Assembly: GCA_003993805.1 (NCBI GenBank)
Contig: RSEF01000001.1
Coordinates: forward strand, 146,859,580-146,923,579
Origin: Himantopus leucocephalus
Lineage: Eukaryota; Chordata; Aves; Charadriiformes; Recurvirostridae
Length of the DNA stretch: 64,000 bases
Reading direction: 5' to 3'
This document shows positions 12,354 to 25,900 of the stretch, piece by piece. Both the position numbers and the translations under genes were made by a program. The notes under the pieces were generated by a model. The model was not told where the DNA came from. It ran no database searches and saw nothing but the letters and a program-made list of their open reading frames with translations. How positions within the stretch are numbered: position 1 is the stretch's first letter; every line of letters starts with the position of its first letter.

Positions 12354-12983
12354 TTACAGGGCTTTTATTACACTCATTGGTCTCCGTTTTAAAACTAGTG
12401 TGGGCTTTTCTCCCTCTGATGCTGAAATGGCCAGAGACCTGGAGTATAAAAACTGCCTTCTTCCCAAAGTGAACATACCACAAGGCTTCCAAGCTCTACA
12501 ATTTATGACCAGATAGCTCTTTAAGGTGGACAATTCAAACCATAAAAGTCTGAAAAGAAGCCTACAGTGAGCCCACTGGGGGAAGGCATGTCCTTCCTTC
12601 CAATCCTGTTTTCCCAACCAGCAGTGTTTTGTGGCTTCTGGGCTCCGACAAAACTCTGGCATCCAAATCTCTTTCTTCCACCATCTTTGAGGCCTGTCTG
12701 TGAGTCTGTTCCTTCCAGAAAGCAACCACTTGCTTCTCTCTTGTAGTCTGTCCCTGTGCCACAGGCTCCCTGCCTGCTCTGCCTCCTCCTCCAACCACAC
12801 CTGCCACGTCTTGGCTCCATAAGTTCCTCCTGACTGAGTCAGTCCAGCAGCGCTCAGGGTCCTCTTCTCTGCAATAATTTTGCCAGCCAGCGTGGGACAA
12901 CTAAGCAGTCTTCCACTCTGCTGCTCAGCCATGTGCTTTTTAAGAAAATACATAATATAAGTACTAACAGAGTAAACAACCAT
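12354..12983 (-). other. Unexplained 209-codon open frame, probably not a gene
   Basis: A minus-strand frame of 209 codons lies in a locally GC-richer patch. Two other minus-strand frames are also open over much of it (12521-12820 and 12562-12900). Stop depletion in all frames points to composition rather than selection on one frame. The predicted protein is rich in Trp, Arg and Lys, has no domain, signal peptide or membrane segment that I recognise, and has no obvious splice context. I do not assign a function. It could be part of a non-coding transcript or an unrecognised repeat. Confidence 0.2.
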
Positions 12984-15020
12984 AGCCTCTCTTGCATACC
13001 CTCATGCATCTTCTGCAAGGCTGCTCTAAAACGCCACTGCTTTCCTAGTTAAGGGGGTTCCACTGATCAGCCTAAGGTTGATTCTTGGTCCATTCACATC
13101 CACTTGTTTTTGTGCCAATATTATGTACCGGGTGGTGTATAAGGGCCAGACACTGGACAAAACTCATTTCCTGGAGTCTCACATTGCCATGAAAATCTCT
13201 GGATGCTGAGGAACAGTTGCAATGGTTTCTGGCTATTTTCCAACCAATCTCTCTGAATTGAAATGGATGTCATTTTTTGGTGAGGTCTTCCAAATCTGTC
13301 ATTGGCAGAGCAACTTCAGGGACCACAAGCAGCAGTCAGCTGCTAGGCATCAGCTTGCAAACTATGGCAAAGCCCGCTCCAGAGGGGCACCTTGCATAGG
13401 CCAGTAACCTGGACTGGGAACTCCACAGTGTGGATCCACGGAGATTTAGCAGCTTGGACCCAGTTTTGCATAATTTAGTACCCAGTTAATGCTAATAGGC
13501 TATTAGACTGGGGAAGAAGTGATGAACGTTCCAGGGCTGACCTGTTTCCACACTGCACTGCCCACTGACTCTGCTATGCCCTAGATGGCTGCAAGCAGCA
13601 GCAAGGACCACCTTGTCTCTTCTCCAAGACCAAGCAAGAACAGGAGACCAGGCCAAATGATTCATCCCTCCATCTCTTCAGATTAACTGGATAACTGACT
13701 CTTCACCAGCTAACACAGTAAGTGTTGATGCTATTTAGCAAAGGTGGTGAAAACTGGGGGGAATGAATTTAAGAATTTCAGCATGACATAGAAAAAGATC
13801 TGTCTATAATGATCTGCTGGAAGAAGAAATGGCACTGAAAACCCGTTCTCATGCCTCTGTGTGCTGTCACAAACCAATGCACAATGAAAGGCATTCAGAC
13901 TCGGGTTTTAAATTATTTTAAGCTTTATTGCAAATTGCCCTAAAGATACCTTAGTATGACATGGCATAAGTTTGTTGCCCATGACATTTATTTTAATTCC
14001 TACAACATGACAGCTTGCCACAGTGTGTGCAGTGTGATTCAAGAATGGAACAAAGTGCAAACAAATGTTAATGTGCCATATGCAAACAACATTTAAATTT
14101 GCTGTTGGCAGCATAATTCAAAGCATTATTCAGGAAACTTCCAGCCATGACCCTTATTAAAAATGTCAGTCTGCAGTGAAGTACTTGCATGCATATGAAA
14201 AGAAGTAAATCTGCAGGCTTTTTAAAATTAGCTTTGATTGGGATATGCTTAAACTTTTTTATTTATTGCTACTGACACCAGCATACACCTTCTAATCTTG
14301 ACAAAACATACCTTTATTAATAAAGTATTGAATCATATACTTTATACTGTGAACAAGATGGACTTCATCCATTACAATCGTTTAAGGACCAGAATGTTAA
14401 TTTCGCTTTTAATTTCAGAATTTTACATCAAAATTGTGAAAAGCGAGATCAAAAAGAAGGAGATCTACAGAAAGTTTAGCCACAATCCATGTAATCACTT
14501 TATGTTAAAATGACTTTCTGTCCAGGAAATATCACCTAAACCAATACACTGCTGTAAGCTCTATGATTTCTGATGAAAGTCCATTCCAGGAGAAAACTTG
14601 TTGCAACTGCAAAATATGTCTTGAAATAGAAGACCTGGTACATTAGTATAGCCAGCAGAATATATGCTCTTAAATGCTTTCTAATAAGACTGAAGCAATT
14701 CATCCTGATAACCTCAAATAACAATATGAATGCTAAACTAAAAAGGCAGGTGTCCTGGGGAAATTGTAGGGCAGGATGATCCAGCAGTTGTAGCCCTCTT
14801 TTCATGTCAAGCAGCAATGGAGAGGTCCCCAAAATGCTCAGCCCTGTCTCTCCTCTGGCAGTGAGGGTATCACCACACCCCTAATATGTGTTCTGCTAAC
14901 TGTGACTGTTGTAATACACTGCACTGGTCAGATACCTACCTTCTGATGTCATCAAAACGAAAGATTTCAGTCTTGTCAAGACAGAAGGTAAACATTAACG
15001 TTTTTCACAATGGCTTTTGC
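12984..15020. other. Unique sequence with a possible conserved non-coding stretch
   Basis: No gene was recognised. The part at about 13905-14120 looks unusual: read on the minus strand it holds an octamer-like tttgcatatg motif, several ATTTAAAT/ATTAAC-type motifs and an AATAAA about 13921-13927. It could be a conserved non-coding element or the 3' end of a minus-strand transcript. Neither can be shown from this sequence alone. Confidence 0.25.
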
Positions 15021-15046
15021 TGACACTATACCTATATATAGTGTCA
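15021..15046. repeat. Perfect 10-bp stem hairpin
   Basis: TGACACTATA at 15021-15030 is followed by a 6-base spacer and its exact reverse complement TATAGTGTCA at 15037-15046. An isolated perfect inverted repeat of this size can arise by chance in 64 kb, and nothing around it indicates a terminator, miRNA or transposon end. Confidence 0.8.
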
Positions 15047-16104
15047 GGAGTAGGCATACCTGTGCATGTGTCCTATGAACTTGTATATATGTCTGAGTAT
15101 GATTGGCCAGAGAACTCTTTCATCTGAGGTTTTCAATTCCCAATAACAGGACATAATTATCTCACTTCAGTCAGATTCTTCTAATGTTGTGTTGTTCTAT
15201 CCAAAAGCAAATGCAGCCAGCACGCTTAGTCCCATAAATATTTGTCACAGATGTCTGTATAGTGTTTATTCTTTGCTGGCTATGCTGGGTAGAGAAGTAC
15301 TGGCTTAAGTGTTTTGTATTCATCAATGTTGCAGCATTATAAATTTGTCTTTAAAACCTGGTGAGTTTTGAATAGTTCAGGAGGGTTTTGTTCATACTAT
15401 GATGGATCTGTAGTTACATTTTAAGGTTTTTCACTATACTGGTTTCACTTATGTGATTTTTGGTTCAGGAAAAAGAAGGTGAATCAGTGTTCAGTATTAT
15501 CATTCCAGGTAAAAGCACAACATCCTAACAAACATACAGTCCCTGATTTTTACATCTCTGGCTGATGAACCCATTTGCCTGAATCAGGTCAGCAGAGCTG
15601 GATACAAGATGACCTGCATGTATTAAGGAATCTCATGCAAGAGAGGTCCTCATAGATTGCTGAGTTTGAGATTCTAAAGGTTACCACCAATTAATCTTAA
15701 CTTTGCTTTTTTGTTCCCCAGAGAGGGCAGATCTAAGCACCACAGAGGAGCAGGTATGAGAATAGCAATGGGGCTCAGACCCTGATTCGATTCCAACACT
15801 TGGTGGAAGAAGAAGCTGGGAAGCCACAGAGACAACTAACACTCCTGTCTTCCCACTGACAATGAGCCCAGGACAACTCCATCAGGTTGGGAAGAGTCTC
15901 AAAAAAATAAACCGTCAGGTCATTGCAAGTGAAATTCTTTCAGTCCCTGGAGAAAAAAAAGTGGTGAAATTAAAATTGCCATATGACTTAAGGATTGATG
16001 CCACTAGGAAAGTTTTGGCGCGTTCAGTTGCTGAAAAACACTCTGAGAGAGGAGGTAGATAGCCTCTGGGAGCTGAGGATGGCATGAATAGAAAAGCTCT
16101 AAAC
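15047..16104. other. Unique sequence, nothing recognised
   Basis: No supported gene or repeat. The 66-codon frame at 15862-16062 is unrecognised and of a length expected by chance. Confidence 0.45.
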
Positions 16105-16372
16105 TCAGGAGTGAGGGAGAAAGTTGTCTGGTGGTTGTATAATCACCATACTTGGTCCTAATATACAGCAAAATAAAATCCAATTCAAGTGACGGCAATA
16201 AAAGCATTAAATCCTAGAGGCTGTACTTCCTGAAGAANTTCAGGAGTGAGGGAGAAAGTTGGCTAGTGGTTGTATAATCACCATACCTGGTCCTAATATA
16301 CAGCAAAACAAAATCCAATTCAAGTGATGGCAATAAAAGCATTAAATCCTAGAGGCTGTACTTCCTGAAGAA
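16105..16372. repeat. Direct duplication around a single N at 16238 (probable assembly artefact)
   Basis: Bases 16105-16237 and 16240-16372 are two copies of one 133-bp sequence differing at five positions by my count. The N lies at the junction. The level of difference suits two haplotypes of a heterozygous bird placed in tandem by the assembler. Confidence 0.85.
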
Positions 16373-17062
16373 AGAAGCTAGTAAGAGTGGTTAGAACTAT
16401 AGCCAAATGTGCAATCTTCCCAGATGGCTATGCATAAAATCTTGTACCTCATCCACACGGATGCTGGGGTAAAATCAGTAAGAAATACTGGATAAGCGTG
16501 GCTAGTCTTTGGCTTACCCCTTTTCCTATTCACAGCAATATCACTTTATGCAACGCACAGGGTCGCCTTGCTTGAAACACACAGTAACTCTGGGAGTATC
16601 ATGCTATTAATTTCTCGGGGATTTCATTCTCACATTTACAACAGCACCACTGTAACACCTCTTTGCTTATCTTCGTAGGCAGCTCTGCTCTGCCCTCGGA
16701 GCCCCTGATGCACCCAGGCCCACCCCTAGACATCAGTGTGGGAGTGCGGCCCTGCCTGATCCCTTCTGCCAACAGCTGCACATCACTCGCTTTCAGGCCT
16801 CTGAGCCAGGGCTTGACAAGCTTTAGATATAGTTGCCTTTGAAGCCTTGTGCAGGAATGGGAGGGAGTGTCAGTGACAAGAAAGAAGTGTGACCTCTTTC
16901 AGTCTCTCTCACCCTGTGGGCATCAGACCAGAAGATGCATTAGCCTTGCAATGTATTGAATTAATTTGTCCAATTGCGGCTCATAATGATCGCATGGTGC
17001 TTTATGTACATTGTTCTTGAGATGCCCTAAAGCAACACACATGTTCTAGCATAATCTGTGCT
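16373..17062. other. Unique sequence, nothing recognised
   Basis: A moderately GC-rich patch near 16640-16800 contains a 60-codon minus-strand frame with no recognisable similarity. Nothing else was seen. Confidence 0.45.
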
Positions 17063-17288
17063 TTTAAAGACAGCTTCAAGAGCCTGTGGTGTATTGGCTC
17101 TCTGTTGTTCCAGTTAGACAGTTAGGAACATATAGCTGAATCTTGCAGAATTTGTCTATTGTCTTTCAGCCAACNGTTTAAAGGCAGTTTCAAGAGCCTG
17201 TGGTGTATTGGCTTTCTGTTGTTCCAGTTAGACAGTTAGGAACTTATAGCTGAATCTTGCAGAATTTGTCTATTGTCTTTCAGCCAAC
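17063..17288. repeat. Direct duplication around a single N at 17175 (probable assembly artefact)
   Basis: Bases 17063-17174 and 17177-17288 are copies of one 112-bp sequence with four differences by my count, with the N at the junction. Confidence 0.85.
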
Positions 17289-19666
17289 CAATGTTTATCA
17301 GATGTCAACATTTATATTCTAGCAACAAACTGTCACAGGCCACAAATGCCTTTGATGCCTATAACTCCCAAGTTTATTAAAAAAGGTGAAGAATAAAAAA
17401 CCATTAGCCAAATCACAACTCAGATATCTGGCAGCTATGACAGATCTCATGATATACCATTTTTTCTAAGTGATCTGAGATCTGTGCACACATGAAACAT
17501 GCCTGTTCTGTGAATCCTTCAGACTTTAGGAAGGCTGTTAAAGCAATCCTTTGGACTTTCATTTGCATAGTGTGGTAAGCATCTCCCATTATGCAAAGAC
17601 AGTAGGTGTTACCTGTTCACCTTTCCATTCATCTCTCACAGAGCTCACCTGTGGCAGCTGAAGGCGCAGGAGGCTGTTCCCCTCTACCTCACAGGTAGGT
17701 AAACAAGCAGGTCCCTTCACCTCTTCAGATGTGACACGCATGGACTGGAAGACAAGTGGCCTGAATCTCATTCTCACTGGCCATATTTGTCTTTTGTTCA
17801 GATCATGTACTTCTGGCTGGTTTTACGACAGCCCAGTGATGTTTTCAGGTTCCATTATACTTCACATTGAACCAACTCTTTGTGCACACAGTTTTATCTT
17901 CATTTTCTTCCCACAGGATGTATGAACAGGTGGATTCATCAAGGATCAAAGTGGCACTGATTTTTCTGGTTGGGGACAGAAAAAGACCCTTGAAATCTCA
18001 CCTTTTCACCAGAAAAAAAGCAGGAAACAAACTTTGGTTAATGAATTTGGGGAAACAATTAATAGAATTGATGAAAGCAGTGGAAAATTATTTCCATGAA
18101 CAACTGTTTCTTCACACCACTTCTTGTGAAACATTTCAATACACTTATTTTTGTGGCCATGAAGGAAAAGGTGGAGGTCCAAAGCTTTCTTCTCATGTTA
18201 GAAGATTTGTGGTAGAGAGTAAAAAAATCTCTCTGTTGTCACTTGTTTAGTTCAAGTCAACTGTTGTGAAAAACCTATTTTGGATTTCTGATGAAAGACT
18301 CCTTAAAGTTCTTAATCAAACTGAATCTTTCATTATTCTTGAGTTGCAACTACTGTTTTCCTTGTTTAAAGGAAATGCATTCAAAATTACTCCACCATTT
18401 CAGAAAAAAAAGAACCTGAGGTTTTGGAGATCAAATATCTGAAGTGAATCCTGCCTCTCTGCAAGTCAGTGGGAATTCTACCGTGGTACAGAAGTTACCA
18501 TAAACAGGGGAATGAACAAGGTTTGTTTGAAACTCATCCTTCTTCCAGGCCTGCTTTTTAGCCTTCAATGTCAGGAACAGAGACTGACACCCTTAGACAG
18601 AATATCCCAAGTCTCTTTAAGTGAACATGATGGGAAGAGAGATTACCTTCTGACTGCTGCATCTGAACATACACAGATATTTGTTATTCCCATTCCAGGT
18701 AGCCTGAGATTACAGTTTGCACACTTGGTTCAATTTTAAATACTTGAACCAAAACTGTTGCTAAAAGAACCTACCATAAAAATTCCCTCATCCTATTTCT
18801 GCACCTCATTATTGCTCTTCTCTATCTCTCTGTTCCCTTATGAGGAAGATGATGTGTTTTATCTCCCTTAAATTTGAACAATGACTCAACCTGCAATGAT
18901 GACACAAAGCTAGAAAATTATTTCTGAACTCCATACTCAATAACATGCAATGGAGAGGTCTCTAGTAGCTGTACAAAGACAAGAGCACAGAGAAGCTGAT
19001 TCACCTGGCAGTCAGAGGACTGAGCTGCATGATTCCTATTTAACTAAAAAATGCTTTCTAAACAAGAAATTATAACGAAATTGATTAATACAAACTTTAA
19101 CGCAAAGCTAAAAATGGTCTGCTTATGGCATTTCTTCCATTTCCTTTCCAGAATGCCCTGGGGTTTTGCATCTTGGTTTTGCAATGTTATTGGGCTGTGT
19201 GAATTCATTTTCACTCTTCAAAGAAGAAAGTTTGTCATCACTGTCAGTCAAAAGGTAATTCAAGCTGTTGTGCTCTACCTCTGTAAAATATATCAAATCA
19301 AATACACACAATACAGTACCATTCTTTCTTATCATTTTCCTGAATTTCCTCTACCACCCATGAACATTTTTAAATATCTCAAATTATCTTATATTTGGTA
19401 ATGACTATGAGCTTCCCCTTTTGGATATACTCCAACAACAGGATCCTAAATCTAATTTGGGTTTCTTGCCTTGTCCAAGATTCTTGTAAACAATCAGTTT
19501 CTTCTCATGGGAAATCAGCTTAAAAGGAGCAACTGCAGAAAAGTTTCTTTCGGATAAGTAGGAAGGTGCTCTGCAGAAAGAAAACAGTAACCTCACATTT
19601 CTCTTAGCTGGAAGGTAGTAGAGTCTGCAACGCATGAATAAAGTGCTTGTGAAGGCTCAGCCAACT
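17289..19666. other. Unique sequence, nothing recognised
   Basis: The longest frames are at 17867-18250 (127 codons, plus) and 19051-19401 (116 codons, plus). Neither resembles a protein I know, and both sit in ordinary AT-rich DNA, so I do not call them genes. Confidence 0.4.
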
Positions 19667-19918
19667 GAACTCGTATTCTCTCTAAACCACGACACTCTCT
19701 TTCACAGTTACAGCTGTGTCTGAGGGAAACCAGGTCAGCTCCCTCAATTCCTCTGGCAGGTGAACAACTTGTTCCCTCCTTTTTCTATTGTNCGAACTCG
19801 TATTCTCTCTAAACCACGACACTCTCTTTCGCAGTTACAGCTGTGTCTGAGGGAAACCAGGTCAGCTCCCTCAGTTCCTCTGGCAGGTGAACAACTTGTT
19901 CCCTCCTTTTTCTATTGT
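19667..19918. repeat. Direct duplication around a single N at 19792 (probable assembly artefact)
   Basis: Bases 19667-19791 and 19794-19918 are copies of one 125-bp sequence with two a/g differences by my count, joined at the N. The duplication also creates a false 126-codon open frame that reads across the N. Confidence 0.85.
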
Positions 19919-22900
19919 TTGTTTGGAAATCAAAAGGAACGATTTTCGGAGAGGAAGCCAGTCGTGTATGCCTTAATCATAGGTGTTTGTGGGGAAATCT
20001 CCTCTGAGGCCGTACAAGGAAAGGAAAAGCAAGCACTTCCTTCAGGAAGCGAGCCCTTAGAAAGATACTGCAAAGACAAGTCAAGGCCAACCAACAGTTG
20101 CCTTGCTGGTGAGGGTAGGCTGAGGAAGACCTTGCTGTAATGCACACCAGCAGTGGGACATGGAGGAAGCTATGTAGGGCAAGACTTTTCAGAATATTTC
20201 AGCATATAAAGATGCAATCAGGGACGACTGAGATTTTCCAAAGCATTGGAGAAACTCAGGTGCTTTACAAATCCCTATCTGGTTCTTCTTGCACTTCAGT
20301 GCTTGCAAATCTGGCTGATCATCTGAGCATTATGTACCCACATATGCACAGACCTAAGTGGGAAAGAGATGGTCTTAGAAATCTTCCTTACGTGTATAGC
20401 CAAGTTAATAGGCCAAATTGCAGCAGCCGCAAGGCAGCCCTCTCAGCCAGGTGCCTCTTCTAAGCCCATTACCACAAGCTTTGTGTGTTGTGGCAGGTGA
20501 GGGGACAGGTTGAGAGGATTTGGAGAAGTGCTATCAGTCACTGCAGGGAGTGAGGGGAAGGCACAGCACCAGAAGAAATGTAGGTCTTGAGTAGGTATCA
20601 GTGACTTACAAGTTAAAAACTGAAGCTAAATTAAAATGGAAATCTCAGTGTGCCTCTCTAGGCTCAAGAGGTCTGGGTATCCTACTCTTTCACACATAAC
20701 ACACAAGCGTAGTCTCGTACTTTCCAACACCAAGCAGAGCATACCTAAGGGGTAACAGCCTCATTTTTGATCACCTGCACATAATTTTTCCATTCACTCT
20801 TCCATATTTCTATTATATCACTCTTGCTCGCCTTTGTTTCACCCTTTGGCTTCCAACCAGGTTTTTGCCAGTACCATAAAACAGCCAGAAGACCCTAACA
20901 GTATTAATGTTAGAGGCTGGTAAAAAGATTGTGCAAAATACATTCTCTGGGAGCAGGAAGAGACGTATTGTCTGCCATCATCATAATTGACAACTAATCT
21001 CACCACAAAACTGACTGCTGACAGGGATGCCACCACGTTATGCCCTGTGAAGTTCCCTTTCCACCACCCTGCACCGACTGCAATGGAGCATCCTGCAGCA
21101 TTGCTGCCAAACCACACAGATCTAGTTTTCACTTGGATTTCAAAATACTTTTAATCCATCACAGCTGCAGCCTGGAACTCACAGCAAGTCCAGAAATGTT
21201 CCAGGCACTCCCATTTTTAAGAGAATGTCATGTCATTCCGTTTTCTTTTTCTTTTTATTTTTTTCTGTTTTTTTAAGAAATGTGTTTGAAGGTGCCCTTG
21301 TAATTGTGCGTGGTCACATATAACCACTGTTGCAAGATTGCTGTGGTTTCATATTACCATTAATCAATGCAACACGTATTAACTAAGTACTTCGTTCTGC
21401 TCTTGCATGATTTATTAGGTCCTCCTTCATTAATGTGTTTGATCAGAAAACTAATTAAACAATGAACTGTGGCAGCAACACATATTTTGCATCCATTATT
21501 AAAAGCAGGTTTCTTGGAATAAAAATGTGGTAATGAATACTTGAGTTACCATGGGTTACACTTTATGTCAAATTATCTGAACTGTTAGTAGCACTAATCC
21601 ATGACTTTCCCATTTACGAGCAAACTAGATATGGCAGTGTTAAAGCAATTTGCTTACTTGTTCTTCAAAATACGTTCTTCCTGCACCATTGTGGTTCATT
21701 TTCCCATGGTTTATTCAGCCTGGTTTGTGCCAGTCAGATTACCCATGCTGTTAGTTATTCAGATTGTACAGACAGCAGAGCTGCTTACCTGCCTGAGCCT
21801 CATTCCACTCACATCCCACCTTCATATACTGAGAATTACGCTTATTGGACATAGTTCATATTTGTTTCCCTTGCGGTTATTTCTGAGGAGTGTCTCTCAT
21901 ATATTTGTGCAGTGGAAGAATTAAAAAAAAATAGAGTAACCATCCTATAGCCCTGAAGAGGAAAGCGCTTGGTACCACTTTTCATTAAATGCCATACTGC
22001 TATTCAAAGCTCCCTCTCCCTATCATAATTGGAGATTGAGACCAGTCCAGCAACCACTTTATTTCATAAGCTTGATGGATTCCTCAAACCTGGGACACAA
22101 ATTGTTTTGAGAAAAACTGCATCCCTAGAACCATGCATTCATACTGACATTATTAAAATGTACAATCTTGAGAAGCAGTTTCCCCTGTATTCCCTGTTCA
22201 TCACACTCTAGCTTCAGCCTTCTGCACCATCATGAAGTATTTGGAGTGAATTTCCTCAGTGACAGTTTCAGATATTGCTCAGATCATCTCCCAGATGTGG
22301 CTGGCCATGAGCTGATTAGCTTCTCGACCAGCAGGATATTTGGAGGAATACATTTCTGTAATGGGTTTTAGCTTGAGCCAGGGGAAGTGAATATTTCCAT
22401 GAGTGGGAGTTTACCACCTTTCCTGAAATCGGCTTACAGCATACTGTTGCCATCTGACTTACAAAAGGCATGCTCGCTTCCATCTGGATGAGTTAGTAAG
22501 TTATCTGCCCGCACCTATCCTTCACTTCTAGCTGACAACCACACATTATGCAAATCCCTGTGCTCTGATGGAGAACAAAGATGAGCAATAAGAAATCAGA
22601 GGTTTTCATAGTCAGTGTACATTTCTTACAAGTTCTGTGTTCCCGAACAGACCTCCACCTTCCCCGCTGCAGCCAGCTGAGCGTAGCAATGATCCTCCTC
22701 TAAATAACTACTTAATGTCTTACCAGCTCCTACTTTCCTTTCTTAAATTGGTATCTCACTAACTAACAAAAAGGTGCATCTGTTTTCTTTCTGCCTTATG
22801 CAGCAACCAGAGCACACATAGCCCACACGTGCAAGAAGTACATAAGAGCTCATGCCTGCTTCTATATGTGCTAAAAAGAAATGTGCTGGCATTTTGAATA

Positions 22901-25900
22901 AGAGAAAGATTTTGAATTGAAATTGCTTTGAAATTCATTGATTCATTTTGGTGCTACTCCCACAACTGTTAACCTTTTTCCCATTATGAATTTACAAATA
23001 TGTATATTCTACACATATTTACAGTATCACATGAAAATTTTAACAAGGTGTAATCAATAACACAGCTCAGCCCAATTTTCGTTACACTAGAAACAGGCTT
23101 TTATGCAGGATTCTCTAACAGATTTCACTGCATTAGACTACAGAGTGCAAGTACCAGGATGTTTTGGAGCATTCTAAAGTTATACTATAACATGATTAAC
23201 ATTTATGTTATGTACTGCCAGATAAAAACACTGTTTCAGATGGAAAGGTGCACTTTAATCAACCTCACTCAGAGAATCCTCAACCCGCTGTATGGTAAAT
23301 ATATTACACGAGCTTTGCAGGCTGACCAGAGCTTGATACAGCCGCACGTTTCCCTGATTTTGCATATTCTAGGAGCTGTCATTAATTGTGATGTAGATGA
23401 AAGGACACTATTATATGCAGGGTGAAAACACCCCAAACCCAATGCAAAAAAGCCCTAACCTTTCTGCATGCAAAACACACAATCCTTTTACTCAAGCAAA
23501 GATAATTTAAGGACAGCGTTAGCCTTTATCTGAGATAAAGACTTAAACGGCAAGCTGCTATGGAAAATTAACTCTGATAAGTAAGCAGACACGCTTCTAC
23601 CTGACCCACAGCACTCTCGCTGTTTTCACCTTCCCTGCGATTCACTGTGACGCTCACCCACTTGTTCTGCGTTATCAGCTCCCAACCTCGGGCTGAGCTT
23701 TCAGGTTCTCACACCGTTTGAACACCGTTGGCGTCGTACTTCAAAAAGTTGCCTTCTGTTATCTCGGGCGTTTTGTGAAAGTCCGATTGTGGATGTTTTT
23801 CCCAAGTGGGTGCTGGAAACTGAGTGCTTTGCTTTATCATGTGCCAGCTTAGCTACAGCACGCACTCTCTGTGCAGCTCTCAGAAAGGGATTTTTGCTTG
23901 TTATACACTGGAGAGCTCATTCAGAGCTCAGAGGCCACAGATCTACTCACTGTTCTACAGCATGTGTTTCTATTACGGGCAATGCTGGACTTGCCTTTAG
24001 GTGACATTTACGTATTTATGCTTTTACTGCAGTGCCCACATTGCCTTTACTGCAATCCAAGACATGGGCCTTCAGAGCCAAAGCAATTTCACATTGTCCT
24101 GACATTGTCCAACCTTACTGAACTGTTAAAGCTTACAAAGTACTTCTAGTTGCCTTGGGATATGGTAGAACAAGGTGAAGAGTGTTTCAAGGGAAATTCC
24201 TAATGCTGAGCATTTAGCGCTTTTTTTAGGATTTGGCAACAAGTTCCCAAGCTACAGATAGGATGAAGAATGACATTTTATCAAAAAAAATAGTCACTTC
24301 AGAGAGGACCACACATAGAGGTCAGGTAGTGGCAGAGTGTTTTTGCCATGCAAGTTGTCCCACGAGAACATATGCTCCAGAAACTTGTCTTCATGGGAGC
24401 ATTTTCCTCTTCAAGCTGTTTTAACTCAGCAGGTTTTTGTCCTAGACTTTGCCAGTACCCAAGCTGACCATGCAAGAGCTGAGCACCCAAAGTGATTTAG
24501 CCTTCTGTGGTCCTAAAGAAAAGTCTCCAACTGGCTGACAGAAAACCACAAGTGGAATGTGGTTTACATTTCTAATTGCATTTTGCTAATTACTGCAGCA
24601 AATTGAAGCTGTATGGCTGGTGAAACAGGGGAAAGAGAAGTTTTAGGATCTGTTCACTAGGAAGAGTGGCTGGAGAGAGACCTCTTAAAATCAAAGAGCA
24701 GAAGCTGCTAGTTCACTAGGCATTGCTTTCAGACAACTGCTTGACAAGTCCATTTTTTTCCCCAGAGCATTTGCCAAGCAGGTTTCAAACTATGGTGCTT
24801 CTGCCAGTGATAACTCATCTCCTCACCCATGGGGGAGGGTTGGTGTCTCTCTAGGTATGTGATATTCCTCCAGAGTGCCAAATTATCCATGCACCTGAAG
24901 ATTCATGGATCTCAAAAGTCTCCCATACCCTTCCTCTGCTATATGTAGCAGGAAGAAAGTGAAGTGTCTGCACAATGTTTACTGCTTACCCGCCAGGCTA
25001 ATTCCTTGCCTCTAAAGATGGGCAGCTCAAAACTGCAGTAGACTTGCTGCTTCTCAGTTACTCATGTAGCAGTCTGGCCCTCAGTTTTCATCAGGGTGGC
25101 AGAACAAATGTCTGTACTTTATTTTCCATCTAATACAAAGTACTGCTTGTGCACAAAGACAGCCAGCCTTCTGTCACTACACAGAAGACATCCATGCTCA
25201 CTTAAAAATAAAAAAAGCCCATTTTTACATGGCAAAGAGTTATTTGCAGGAACATGAAGATCCCATAGATATAACCCAGCTGCAGTACTTTGGTACAGCC
25301 TTCAAAGAGCTCTTCTTCCTTCTATATGGAGCCCCTGTTGTGAAGTCACATGCTGGGAAGCTTTAGCTGGATTACTTATGCCTTTCCAATGTCCCTTTCA
25401 TTCCTACACCCTCCAGTATTATAGCAATGAAAAATTGTGTCAGTTTTGGGGTTTGGTGAGGTTTTTTTTAAAAGTTTGAAAAAATAATGTTCTCCAAGAG
25501 CAGCATTTTCTCACACACTGACTTATCCTGAAGCATTTGTACTACAAACGTGACTCTAATTATACTTCATACTTTTCAGGTCATTGCCTCTCCGTCAGCT
25601 ACTCAAGCATCATAGAAGGCAAAAGGCAGATGTTGCTGGGTAGTGCCTGTGTTCTTGAACCTAGATTTGATCCCATCCTTCTTAACCATAGTGCAATCAA
25701 GAGTAATGTATGCTTTTGTCTCTCAAGTAAAAGTGCTATCTTTCATCCCAATGAACATCATCAACATTGAAGCAATTTTTTTTTTCACACAGACCATTTT
25801 ATCAGCCATTTTTCAAAATGGGAAACAAATGATGAAAACAAAGCCTAGCACTCAAAACTGAGTGTTACAGAAAGACCTATTAGCCTAGAAGTAAACTCAG

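Noticed and set aside
17867..18250. 127-codon frame considered as a possible transposase fragment
   Set aside because: No catalytic motif or terminal repeats could be identified, and its length is compatible with chance.
19760..20140. 126-codon plus-strand frame
   Set aside because: It crosses the N at 19792 and depends on the duplicated flank.
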